Below the pieces are notes generated by a model. The model worked only from the letters and a program-made list of their open reading frames with translations, made no database searches and had not been told where the DNA came from. From Actinomycetes bacterium (GTDB lineage: Bacteria > Actinomycetota > Coriobacteriia > Anaerosomatales > Anaerosomataceae): a stretch of DNA of 64,000 nucleotides. Position numbers and translations under genes: made by a program. The stretch is from contig JALHJB010000007.1 in the NCBI GenBank assembly GCA_022839745.1, positions 52,413 through 116,412 of the forward strand, written 5' to 3'. Position 1 is the first letter of the stretch. The number at the start of each line of letters is the position of its first letter. This document shows positions 1 through 7,730 of this stretch, piece by piece.

Positions 1-2134
1 TCGTCCCCGAAACGCTTGGCTTCGGGTCACCCAGCAGCGTGCCTCCCGCGTTGTTCGCCACGAAGTCGCTGACCTCGCTGTGGCAGCGGAAGCACATCTG
101 CTCCTCGTTGACTTCGTACTGCACCGGATCGCCGAGGGCGTTCAGGAGCCGCTGCTCCGATGAGAAGTGAACAGCGAACTTGCCGCTCGATAGTGTCCCC
201 TCGAGCGTTCCGTGACACTTGGCGCAGTTCGCCCTGAACGTGGAGCCGTCGTTGAACTGCCCGGGCGAGTCGTAGTTGTGCGGGGAGACCGCCCACCATG
301 TGGCGTTCAGGCTCCAAACCTTGGTCTCGGTGATGACGTTCGCCTTCTGGCCAGTGGTGTTGCGATTGCGCTCGGTGGTGTGGCAGCTCAGGCAGAGTCC
401 GGCATCGGTGTCTGTTGCCGTGGGGCGGGCTACCGTTCCACTGTTCCGCAGCGAGAACGCCTTACCGTCAGCACGTCCGGCATCCTTGCCGGGCAGCGGC
501 TCGTAGTCGCTGTGATCGACGTGACAGCTCACGCATGACAGCGTCTCGGTGGAGGTGGGGTACGTTCCACCGGTGTCGGGCGCCTGGTCCCAGTTCGGAT
601 CATCGAGCACGTGATGGTACGTGCTGGTATCGTCGACCATCCCGCTCAAAGCCGAGTGACAGATGGAGCACTCCACTCCACCTTCTGAAGTGCCACTCAT
701 CGGCTTGTGCACGTCGCCATGGCACTCGTAGCAGGAGCGATCGGTGTCACCCACATTGTGGCCGTTGGCCATCGGCAGGCGAAGGTCATTCGCGTTCACC
801 GCAACGTTCCGGGTGAGTCCGATAGCCTTGGCGGTCGTGGGAACCGGCACATACGCACCCGCGCCTGATGCCGCGGTGCTGTCCCACGCCCACGGACGAC
901 CGGTGACGGGATCGACGTCATACGTCACGTGGCAACTGAAGCAGAACTGGCGCACCTTGGCCGCGGATGCACCCGTGTTCGTCGGATCGGCGGGGTCGCG
1001 CGGATCGAGGTTCTGCCCGAGGGTATCGCTGATGTTCGCGGTGTTGCCGCGGCTCGAGCCGTGCGGGTTGTGACACTCGTAGCACGGCAGTGGCGCCCCG
1101 GGCGCATACACTCCGCCGGCCGTCCTCACCGTGTGCCCCGAGTCGACGGGGTCACCGAGGGCGGCCGTCTTGATGTCGGGTGCCTCGACCAATCCATCAG
1201 TCGTGTGACAGAGGAAGCACACCTCGGCGTACTCTCCGTCTACGGTGTCCTTGTCCTGCGCGGTCGAAGCGTTGAACCGCGCGATCAACCCGTCGTACTC
1301 GCTCTTGCCGCGGTGACCAGAATGGCACCACAGGCAGTCACCGGCGACGCGCGTGGCTTCACGGCTCGCCATCACCCAGTCGTCCATCGAGCCTGCCGGG
1401 ATGTTCGCATGCGCGTTCTTGGCCGGCGTGGAGTACACCGTGGCACCCGGGAACGTGCCACTCGTGGGGTAGCCGCTCGCGGCGCGCGTTGGCGCGTCCA
1501 GTGCCGGGTACGCCCCCTGGCACAGCGACCGGTACCAGCTGTTCTGATCGTCATGACACGCAAGACACCACGAGTTGTCCGCCCCGGTCACGGCGCGGTC
1601 GACGGTGCTGTCATCCGCTAGCGTGATCGTGATCGTTGTCTCGGCGAGCCGGAATCGCGTAGCGGAGTCCGCATGCGGATAGTGGCAATCGGAGCACACG
1701 TTGGTGAGATCGCCATCGCCGGTGTCCACCGCTTCCACCGAGTGACCACTCAGGCCCTCGAAGGATCCGTTGTTAATGCCGGTCTTGACGTTGACCGCCG
1801 GGTTGCCATCGTGACATCCGTAGCAGAACGCGACTGGCGTGTAGTCGTCACCGGTGTCCCCCACGCCCTTGAGGATGCCGTTACCGATAGCCGCCTGATG
1901 GGGGGCGTGACACTGTGCGCAGTTGGTGCCATCGGTTGTGACGGCAGTGTGCGGGTTGTTCGCAGCGAACGCCGCAGAGGGAGAGAGTGCGACAAGCGCC
2001 AGAAGGACAGACACGCCGATCGTGACCACGCCAGCAACATGACGGCGATTCGCCGACTCACACGTGACGCCGATGCGCCGCGCGGCCGCCCCCTGTGTCA
2101 CTGTGCTCAGCTGTGCCAACCTCATGCCCCCCAT
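1..2134 (-). CDS. Secreted multiheme c-type cytochrome, at least 14 hemes (C-terminus beyond window)
   Basis: An open frame runs without a stop from the left edge to about 2134 (711 residues visible). I count 14 CXXCH sites in one frame: CAQCH near the N-terminus, then CYGCH, CSDCH, CLACH, CLWCH, CFLCH, CYECH, CFSCH, CYECH, CSICH, CVSCH, CLSCH, CAKCH and CFRCH. A signal peptide with core VSVLLALVALSPSAAFA precedes ANNPH, so the protein is exported and heme is attached outside the membrane. No later membrane segment is visible. The start is uncertain: ATGs at 2134 and 2125 keep the signal peptide, and in-frame ATGs also lie at 2170 and 2200, none with a good Shine-Dalgarno. It is the last visible gene of the cytochrome/NHL run. 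The likely role is extracellular or periplasm-like electron transfer; the electron partner is unknown. Confidence 0.93.
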   Translation of the reverse strand, partial: MGGMRLAQLSTVTQGAAARRIGVTCESANRRHVAGVVTIGVSVLLALVALSPSAAFAANNPHTAVTTDGTNCAQCHAPHQAAIGNGILKGVGDTGDDYTPVAFCYGCHDGNPAVNVKTGINNGSFEGLSGHSVEAVDTGDGDLTNVCSDCHYPHADSATRFRLAETTITITLADDSTVDRAVTGADNSWCLACHDDQNSWYRSLCQGAYPALDAPTRAASGYPTSGTFPGATVYSTPAKNAHANIPAGSMDDWVMASREATRVAGDCLWCHSGHRGKSEYDGLIARFNASTAQDKDTVDGEYAEVCFLCHTTDGLVEAPDIKTAALGDPVDSGHTVRTAGGVYAPGAPLPCYECHNPHGSSRGNTANISDTLGQNLDPRDPADPTNTGASAAKVRQFCFSCHVTYDVDPVTGRPWAWDSTAASGAGAYVPVPTTAKAIGLTRNVAVNANDLRLPMANGHNVGDTDRSCYECHGDVHKPMSGTSEGGVECSICHSALSGMVDDTSTYHHVLDDPNWDQAPDTGGTYPTSTETLSCVSCHVDHSDYEPLPGKDAGRADGKAFSLRNSGTVARPTATDTDAGLCLSCHTTERNRNTTGQKANVITETKVWSLNATWWAVSPHNYDSPGQFNDGSTFRANCAKCHGTLEGTLSSGKFAVHFSSEQRLLNALGDPVQYEVNEEQMCFRCHSEVSDFVANNAGGTLLGDPKPSVSGT

Positions 2135-2250
2135 GGCGACGGGTGCGGAAAGTACCCGGCAAGTCATCATAACAAGCCGCACACCCACACTCCTCTCCAT
2201 TGTGCCAGAGCACACAGACAACCGCCAGAGCAACTCGCGCAAGAGCGCCC

Positions 2251-3243
2251 TCATAGCTGGTCCAGGCTTAGGTTGTACACGAGCACCCTGCCGGTTCCGG
2301 AATCCGTCACGTACAGACGGTCGTCACCAGAAACCCAGGCGGCACCCCACGGGGCGGACATCGGACCCTCGGGCACGGTATCCGCATCTGCCGACGCGAG
2401 TTCATTCATCTGCTGGTCGATCAGGCGGGCCGCGCGTCCCAGGCCGTCTACGACGACAAGAACGCCATCGCCAAGCGGCTCAACCGTGCGCGGCAGTGCG
2501 TAGGCAGGACCCTCACGGTCATCGGAATCTCCAGTGGACGCATCGATAGCCACCACTCGCCCTGACGCGTAATCGGCCGCATAGAGCGTGCCCTCCGAGA
2601 TGGCAAGGGCGGTCAGAGGACCGTCAAGACCATGCTGGCCACGCACGTCGAACGAGCGCAGGTGCTGACCCGCATCGTCGTACACTCTGATCGCGCCGTC
2701 CGCACCGTCCGCCACGAAGAACTCCCCTTCGGCGTACGTGAGCGCCGTGGGCTGCACGGGGGCCTCACCCGCCTCACCGAGCACCAGGTCGACCTTCACA
2801 TCCCCTGCAGGCTGCCGGGGAATCACGAGGACCCGGTTCGCGGCGTTGTCCACCACGGCGAGCCGCTCACCGGCGATCACGACCGAAGACGGGTACACCG
2901 ATCGCTGCCCCTCGGCGACAGGCAGAGGGATCGTGTCAACGCGCCCGCCTTCGAGATCGAAAACCTGGATCATGCCCGCGTCCGACTCGGCAACGTAGAG
3001 ATACTCGCCGTCGTACGCGATGCCGAGGGGGTTCGCAAGCGGCTCGTCACCCTCGGCGGGAAAGACGCCGGCGAGACTGAACGGCGCGTCGCCGTGCGGC
3101 CCCCGCAGGTCGACCGCGCCGGGGTGTCGCGGCTTGAGGAGGAACGACAGGCCCACCGCGGCAGCGACGATCACCACGATAGCGACCATCCCGATGACGA
3201 CCGTGCGCGGTCGCACCCCGCGCGTGACACCGTGGCGACCCAT
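2251..3243 (-). CDS. Membrane-anchored NHL-repeat (six-bladed beta-propeller) protein
   Basis: 330 residues. One N-terminal transmembrane helix (about 16-37) is followed by six NHL-like blades of the type PLGIAYDGEYLYVAESDAG or GAAWVSGDDRLYVTDSGTG, predicted outside the membrane. No catalytic motif is visible; NHL propellers usually act in binding or scaffolding. The ATG overlaps the TGA of the upstream 15-heme cytochrome by one base (TGATG), so translation is probably coupled and the two products may work together. A second NHL protein sits in the same run at 5965-7032. NHL proteins encoded next to multiheme cytochromes are also known near omcS in Geobacter. A function in cytochrome display or assembly is inference. 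Confidence 0.88.
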   Translation of the reverse strand: MGRHGVTRGVRPRTVVIGMVAIVVIVAAAVGLSFLLKPRHPGAVDLRGPHGDAPFSLAGVFPAEGDEPLANPLGIAYDGEYLYVAESDAGMIQVFDLEGGRVDTIPLPVAEGQRSVYPSSVVIAGERLAVVDNAANRVLVIPRQPAGDVKVDLVLGEAGEAPVQPTALTYAEGEFFVADGADGAIRVYDDAGQHLRSFDVRGQHGLDGPLTALAISEGTLYAADYASGRVVAIDASTGDSDDREGPAYALPRTVEPLGDGVLVVVDGLGRAARLIDQQMNELASADADTVPEGPMSAPWGAAWVSGDDRLYVTDSGTGRVLVYNLSLDQL

Positions 3244-4700
3244 CAGAAGTCGACACCGACCCTGTCACCAGGAGTGACCGCGTGACAGATCAGGCAGTTG
3301 CCATCCTGAGGCGAGTCGTAGTGACGCAGCATGAAGTTGTGGCTCGTGCCATGCGGGCCGTGGCAGGTGGTCGTACAGGTGAGCCGGGACTTGGCGTTGA
3401 CATCGTAGTAGACCGGCCGCACCGGATGGTTCTTGTGACCGCCGGCGGCATCGTCGAAGCTCCTGCGCTCGTGACACGGGAAGCACACCTCGGGCTGTGC
3501 CGCCTTGAGGAGCGGGCCCCAGTTGGAGCCATGCGGTGTGTGACAGCCCCAGCACGGCGTGTTCTTGTGACCGGACCTGTCGTAGGTGGCCTGGATGGGG
3601 CGGGCGTGGCAGTCGTAGCAGATGCCGTTGTCGTTGTCATACAGCAGCGCAGCGTAGTTGGTGGCATGCGCGTCGTGGCAACCGGTGCAGTTCAGCGTGA
3701 CCGTACCCACCGGGTGGTGGCTGGCCATACGGAAGTCCGACTCGATCTCGGGATGGCACATGTAGCACAGGCGGGGCTCCTCGGCACGAAGCAACGGCAT
3801 GGAGTCCGATCCGTGGGGCTCGTGGCAGTCGGTGCACGCGTCGTTGGCATACGGACCGTGCTGCACCGACATGCCCGACAGCCGTGCCACCGACGGGTGA
3901 CACGTGAAGCACAGGTCCCGCTGGTTGTCGACGAGGATGCCCTTGTACGCCGAGCCGTGCGGATCGTGGCAATCGAGGCAGTGGAAGCCCTCGACAGGCG
4001 CATGCGCCTGGGCTCGTGAGAGTTCGCGGCCGATCGGATGGCAGGTCACGCACAGGTTCTGAACGTCCATGGTGAGCATGTTCGTGTGGTCCGAAGCGTG
4101 CGGATCGTGGCAGTCCACACAGTTCCCGTTGGCGAAGGGCGCGTGCGGGTACGCCGCATTGCGCATCGCCCCCATGTCGCCGTGGCACATCATGCACAGC
4201 TCGTTTCCGGGGAGTACGAGCTCAGAGTCGGCACCCTTGACCGGTGTCTCGGTCACACGCTTGGCCTCACCGCCACCCTCGACAACCGTTTCGCCGGAGT
4301 CGAACATGTCGAGCACGATCTTCACCGGGAGCCACTCAACGAGCACCCGGGCGCGCTTGAGCGCCTGTGTGGCGCCCCCGATGATCGTCTCGGTCTCGAT
4401 CACACCGTGTGGCGTGTGGCAGGTGGTGCACTGCTCGGCCATGAACGGCTTATGCACGACCTCACGGTCGAACTCGGGAATGAGCTCCGTGTGGCACTGG
4501 AGACACTCGAGGTTCTCGATGACGCCGCGAACCACCTCATCTTCACCACTCAAGGTGAGGGTCTGCACCACCGTGGTGATGGCACACAGGAGCAGAAGCG
4601 CGAGCAGCACGATGGCGAACACGCCGCGACCGCGGCGGTCCGTTCGCTCCTCTGTCGCCCCCCCGGCGGTCTCAACCACCGTATCGTGGTCCTGCTTCAT
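3243..4700 (-). CDS. Membrane-anchored multiheme c-type cytochrome, 14 CXXCH plus one CX3CH
   Basis: 485 residues from ATG 4700, which follows a G-rich Shine-Dalgarno; an upstream ATG at 4745 lacks one. A single uncleaved helix (about 26-48) anchors the N-terminus. There are 14 CXXCH motifs (from CLQCH and CTTCH to CFPCH and CLICH), many followed by DPHGS or TPHGS, the pattern of NrfH/DmsE-like and decaheme-type cytochrome repeats. One further site at 3360-3377 reads CTTTCH, a CX3CH heme site, giving 15 potential hemes. The stop overlaps the NHL gene start. Probably a membrane-tethered electron conduit between a quinol oxidase and the secreted cytochromes encoded beside it (inference). Confidence 0.94.
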   Translation of the reverse strand: MKQDHDTVVETAGGATEERTDRRGRGVFAIVLLALLLLCAITTVVQTLTLSGEDEVVRGVIENLECLQCHTELIPEFDREVVHKPFMAEQCTTCHTPHGVIETETIIGGATQALKRARVLVEWLPVKIVLDMFDSGETVVEGGGEAKRVTETPVKGADSELVLPGNELCMMCHGDMGAMRNAAYPHAPFANGNCVDCHDPHASDHTNMLTMDVQNLCVTCHPIGRELSRAQAHAPVEGFHCLDCHDPHGSAYKGILVDNQRDLCFTCHPSVARLSGMSVQHGPYANDACTDCHEPHGSDSMPLLRAEEPRLCYMCHPEIESDFRMASHHPVGTVTLNCTGCHDAHATNYAALLYDNDNGICYDCHARPIQATYDRSGHKNTPCWGCHTPHGSNWGPLLKAAQPEVCFPCHERRSFDDAAGGHKNHPVRPVYYDVNAKSRLTCTTTCHGPHGTSHNFMLRHYDSPQDGNCLICHAVTPGDRVGVDF

Positions 4701-4757
4701 CGACACATCCCCCCGGACGTCCGCGTGGGCACGGACGACCATCATACCGTTGCGGCC

Positions 4758-5870
4758 TTACCCGGCCGGCTGCTTGTGGCAGTTCAGACACAGATCGTTG
4801 TCCGTCTCGATCAGGAACGCATCGTTCTCGGACTCATGCGGGAACACCTGGAAGCGCGGATTGTCGGAGTTCACGACAGGGTCAGACGGCAGCCCATCGA
4901 CATCGGTGATCTTGAACACCTCGGTGGCGTCGACGGTACGCAGTGTCACGTCGCCAACGTCGCGCGCGTCCTCGTGGCACTGCTGACAGATCGGCTCGTG
5001 TCCGCTCTGCTCGGCCGTCCGCGGGTCAGGCATCACATAGCCGAAGTTGTTGCGCCCGAGTGAGCCGAGCGTGGTGGTGCTCGCGCCAGCGCCCGTCAGC
5101 CGTGCGACGCTCTCGTAAGTGAACGCCGAGCCGGGGCCGGTGTAGGTCGTTGCGGCCTCGACCGGGTGGTTGTAGAGCTCATGCCATGAGAGACGGCCCG
5201 CGTGGCACGCGGCACACCAGTCGGAACCGTATTCCGTGACCGAAGCATAGGCGGCGTCGGTGGATGTGGGGCGCTGCCTGAGCAGGCGCGTGGAGTAGAA
5301 GTTGGATGGTGAGTCGAGGCCGGCGGTGTCGGTCGTGCTCCGCGCCCGGTCACCCGTGAACGCCGCCACCACATTCGAGCCGTGGGGGCTGTGACAGTCG
5401 CTGCAGGTGAGGCCTCCGGCCGTGCCCGAGAAGGCCGCGGTCCGCGCGCCACCGCCAGCGCTGTCACCACCGGGGATCGCGGTGATCGGGTCGACCTCCC
5501 GGTCGAGCATCCTGTGAGCGGCGCCGGACTCTGCCGGGTCTGCCGGGTCAACGCCCGTGCGCGCCTTGATGACCCCGTACACGCCCTGGCCACTCGTACC
5601 GTCGTGGCAGGTCTGGCAGGTGGCGAGAACCGTAGCGGCGGGAAGAAGCACGATACCTCCGGCAGGCGCCTTGTGGGCTGAGTGGCACGTTGCGCACTTC
5701 TTGCTGGTGGCCGTATAGCCACCATGCGGACCGGACGGGCTGTTGACGCTTCCGCCGTGACAGCCCACACAAGGGCCGCCGGTGCCGCCCACCTCATCGT
5801 AGGCATGCGCAGGGACGGCGATGCTGAGCACCGCAACACAGAGTACTGCTACGATAAGCCCCCGCTGCAT
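4758..5870 (-). CDS. Secreted seven-heme c-type cytochrome
   Basis: 370 residues. The signal peptide (1-23, ending VPAHA) precedes YDEVGG. Seven CXXCH sites are visible: CVGCH, CATCH, CQTCH, CSDCH, CAACH, CQQCH and CLNCH. The spacing is wider and less regular than in the neighbouring 15-heme protein. Start ATG 5870 was chosen because the signal peptide begins there; the longer frame upstream (to 6014) would overlap the preceding NHL gene and has no signal-like sequence. A GGGGAGG lies about 20 bases upstream, which is far for this ATG. The gene is 57 bases upstream of the 15-heme cytochrome and likely co-transcribed with it. It lacks any other membrane segment, so a soluble extracytoplasmic carrier is expected. 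Confidence 0.92.
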   Translation of the reverse strand: MQRGLIVAVLCVAVLSIAVPAHAYDEVGGTGGPCVGCHGGSVNSPSGPHGGYTATSKKCATCHSAHKAPAGGIVLLPAATVLATCQTCHDGTSGQGVYGVIKARTGVDPADPAESGAAHRMLDREVDPITAIPGGDSAGGGARTAAFSGTAGGLTCSDCHSPHGSNVVAAFTGDRARSTTDTAGLDSPSNFYSTRLLRQRPTSTDAAYASVTEYGSDWCAACHAGRLSWHELYNHPVEAATTYTGPGSAFTYESVARLTGAGASTTTLGSLGRNNFGYVMPDPRTAEQSGHEPICQQCHEDARDVGDVTLRTVDATEVFKITDVDGLPSDPVVNSDNPRFQVFPHESENDAFLIETDNDLCLNCHKQPAG

Positions 5871-5964
5871 GGACACGATCAGATGCGTCCGCCTCCCCGT
5901 GGTGGTGCACGCACGCGCAACCACGCTAGATGATAACAAAGAGACCGCCATCACACCGCACGAA

Positions 5965-7032
5965 TCAGCGGCCGAGCCGTACCATCTGCACTCTCCCGTT
6001 CCCCTTGTCGGCAACCAGGGCGAAACTCCTGAAGACGCTCACGTCGTTGGCGAAGTTCCACTGACCTGGTTCGACACCGCGAACGCCGTACCTGTTGAGG
6101 ACCTCGCCCTCGGCGGAGATCCTGATGATCTCGAAGCTGAACGCGTCGGTCACCAGGAGGGAGCCGTCCGAGTCCACCGCAAGGCCGCGTGGCAGCTGAA
6201 GGTCGCCCGCGGTACGGTCGTCCATACCCTCGGGGATCGTCCCCACCTGCCAGAGCACATCACCTGCGGTGGTGAACGCGGTGACCCGGCCATGGTTGGT
6301 GTCGGACACGTAGATGGTCTCCCCGTCGCGGCTCACGGCGATACCGTTCGGGTGGTCAAGGTCGCCCTCTCCCCGGCCGGGCTTGCCCCATTGATCGACG
6401 AACTCACCTTCGCGCGTGAAGATGACGACCTGGTACGCGTCGGTGGCGTACACGCGATCGCCATGAACGGCGACATCGGTGACCGCGATCCCTGTGCCGC
6501 CGTAGCCCGAGCCGCCACGCCCGACGACCGTGGCCGGATCGGGAAAGCGCCGGAGTGGAGTACCCTCGGCGTCGAACACCTCGATCGAGTCGTTGTAGAA
6601 GCTTGCCACGTAGACGTTGCCATCGTCATCGAGATCGAGCCCGACGGGGTAGTTGAGCGAACCCGGTTCATAGGTGACCGTTGCGCCCTGTGACGGCTTT
6701 GCGATGCCGAAGCTGCCGAAGGTGGACTGGAAGCGACCCTGCGTGTCGAACACGCAGATGCGGTTGTTGCCCGAGTCCGTCACGTAGACGCGACCGTCCT
6801 CGCTGACGACGACGCCCATGGGACCGTCGAACCTGGGTAGATCGCCTTCGCCCGGACCATAGAGCTCCCAGACCGATTCCACGCCCGGTGACGAGGTCGG
6901 CTTCGGCTGCGGTATGCCGCCATCGCGCAGGAAGAAGTACAGGTAGACGAGGAGCGCCACGAGCACCACCACGAGCACGATAGCCAGCGCCGTGAATGTC
7001 TGACGTGCGGTGAATCCGCGTACGCGGCTCAT
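5965..7032 (-). CDS. Membrane-anchored NHL-repeat protein
   Basis: 355 residues. The start ATG at 7032 overlaps the stop of the TPR gene (ATGA). One N-terminal helix (about 12-35) is followed by a proline-rich linker and six NHL blades with classic repeats such as VVSEDGRVYVTDSGNNRI and GIAVSRDGETIYVSDTNH. The propeller should lie outside the membrane. It is better conserved in NHL signature than the second family member at 2251-3243. The gene sits between the TPR protein and the 7-heme cytochrome, which suggests a structural or assembly role for the electron-transfer module. No enzymatic residues are recognisable. Confidence 0.9.
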   Translation of the reverse strand: MSRVRGFTARQTFTALAIVLVVVLVALLVYLYFFLRDGGIPQPKPTSSPGVESVWELYGPGEGDLPRFDGPMGVVVSEDGRVYVTDSGNNRICVFDTQGRFQSTFGSFGIAKPSQGATVTYEPGSLNYPVGLDLDDDGNVYVASFYNDSIEVFDAEGTPLRRFPDPATVVGRGGSGYGGTGIAVTDVAVHGDRVYATDAYQVVIFTREGEFVDQWGKPGRGEGDLDHPNGIAVSRDGETIYVSDTNHGRVTAFTTAGDVLWQVGTIPEGMDDRTAGDLQLPRGLAVDSDGSLLVTDAFSFEIIRISAEGEVLNRYGVRGVEPGQWNFANDVSVFRSFALVADKGNGRVQMVRLGR

Positions 7033-7706
7033 TCGGCGGCTCCCAGGCGATCCAGGCCCTCGCGGGACCCGACGTGGTCCGGAACATACTCCAGCGCCTT
7101 GCGATAGTAGGCGATGGCAGGGTCGCGCAGGCCGAGCTGTTCGCAGGAGTACCCCGAGAGGTACTGCAGGTCCGCAAACTCGGGCCGCGCCTCGGCTACC
7201 GGCTCGAGCGCGGTGAGTGCCGACTTGTAGTGCTTCTGGCCGATGTAGTACTCGCCGAGCGACTTCGCGGCCAGCACGTGGTCGGGCGCGACCTCGAGCA
7301 CGTCCCAAAGCACGGCCTCGGCCTCCTTGCCGCGGTCGAGCGCGAGAAGGACGGCACCCTTGTTGTAGAGGGCGCCCTGGTTCGCGGGATCGATCCCGAG
7401 CACGCGCTCGTAGCCCGCAAGCGCGCCTTCGAGGTCGCCATCTTGCTGCATCGCGTACGCCAGGCCCAACAGGGCGTCGGGATCGTCGGGGTCCTGGGCG
7501 ACCTGCTCCTGCCACTCGCTCACAGCCATCTCGGCCGGTTCGGCCGGACCGTCATCCACCAACAGGCCACGGATCAGATACCCCGCGAGAACAGCGATAG
7601 CCAGCAGCAGGACGAGGACCAGCGCGGCCAGCCACGCCGGCACGAGATCCTCCGGCGTCGCCAGCGCCGCGCTGTCGTCAGGGGTCGCCCCCCGTGAACG
7701 AACCAC
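7029..7706 (-). CDS. TPR-repeat membrane protein
   Basis: 225 residues. The start is GTG 7706, preceded by GAGAGGAG at good spacing. One transmembrane helix lies at about 25-48 (AWLAALVLVLLLAIAVLAGYL), followed by about four tetratricopeptide repeats, for example DALLGLAYAMQQDGDLEGAL and ALYNKGAVLLALDRGKEAEA. TPR proteins of this layout often help assemble secreted or membrane complexes. The architecture resembles the CcmI/CcmH-type TPR subunits of cytochrome c maturation, but no CcmH domain is seen, so that link is only a suggestion. It overlaps the NHL gene by 4 bases and follows the O-antigen-ligase-like gene by 24 bases. Confidence 0.88.
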   Translation of the reverse strand: MVRSRGATPDDSAALATPEDLVPAWLAALVLVLLLAIAVLAGYLIRGLLVDDGPAEPAEMAVSEWQEQVAQDPDDPDALLGLAYAMQQDGDLEGALAGYERVLGIDPANQGALYNKGAVLLALDRGKEAEAVLWDVLEVAPDHVLAAKSLGEYYIGQKHYKSALTALEPVAEARPEFADLQYLSGYSCEQLGLRDPAIAYYRKALEYVPDHVGSREGLDRLGAAE

Positions 7707-7730
7707 CCGTGCTCCTCTCGCGTTTCCGGC

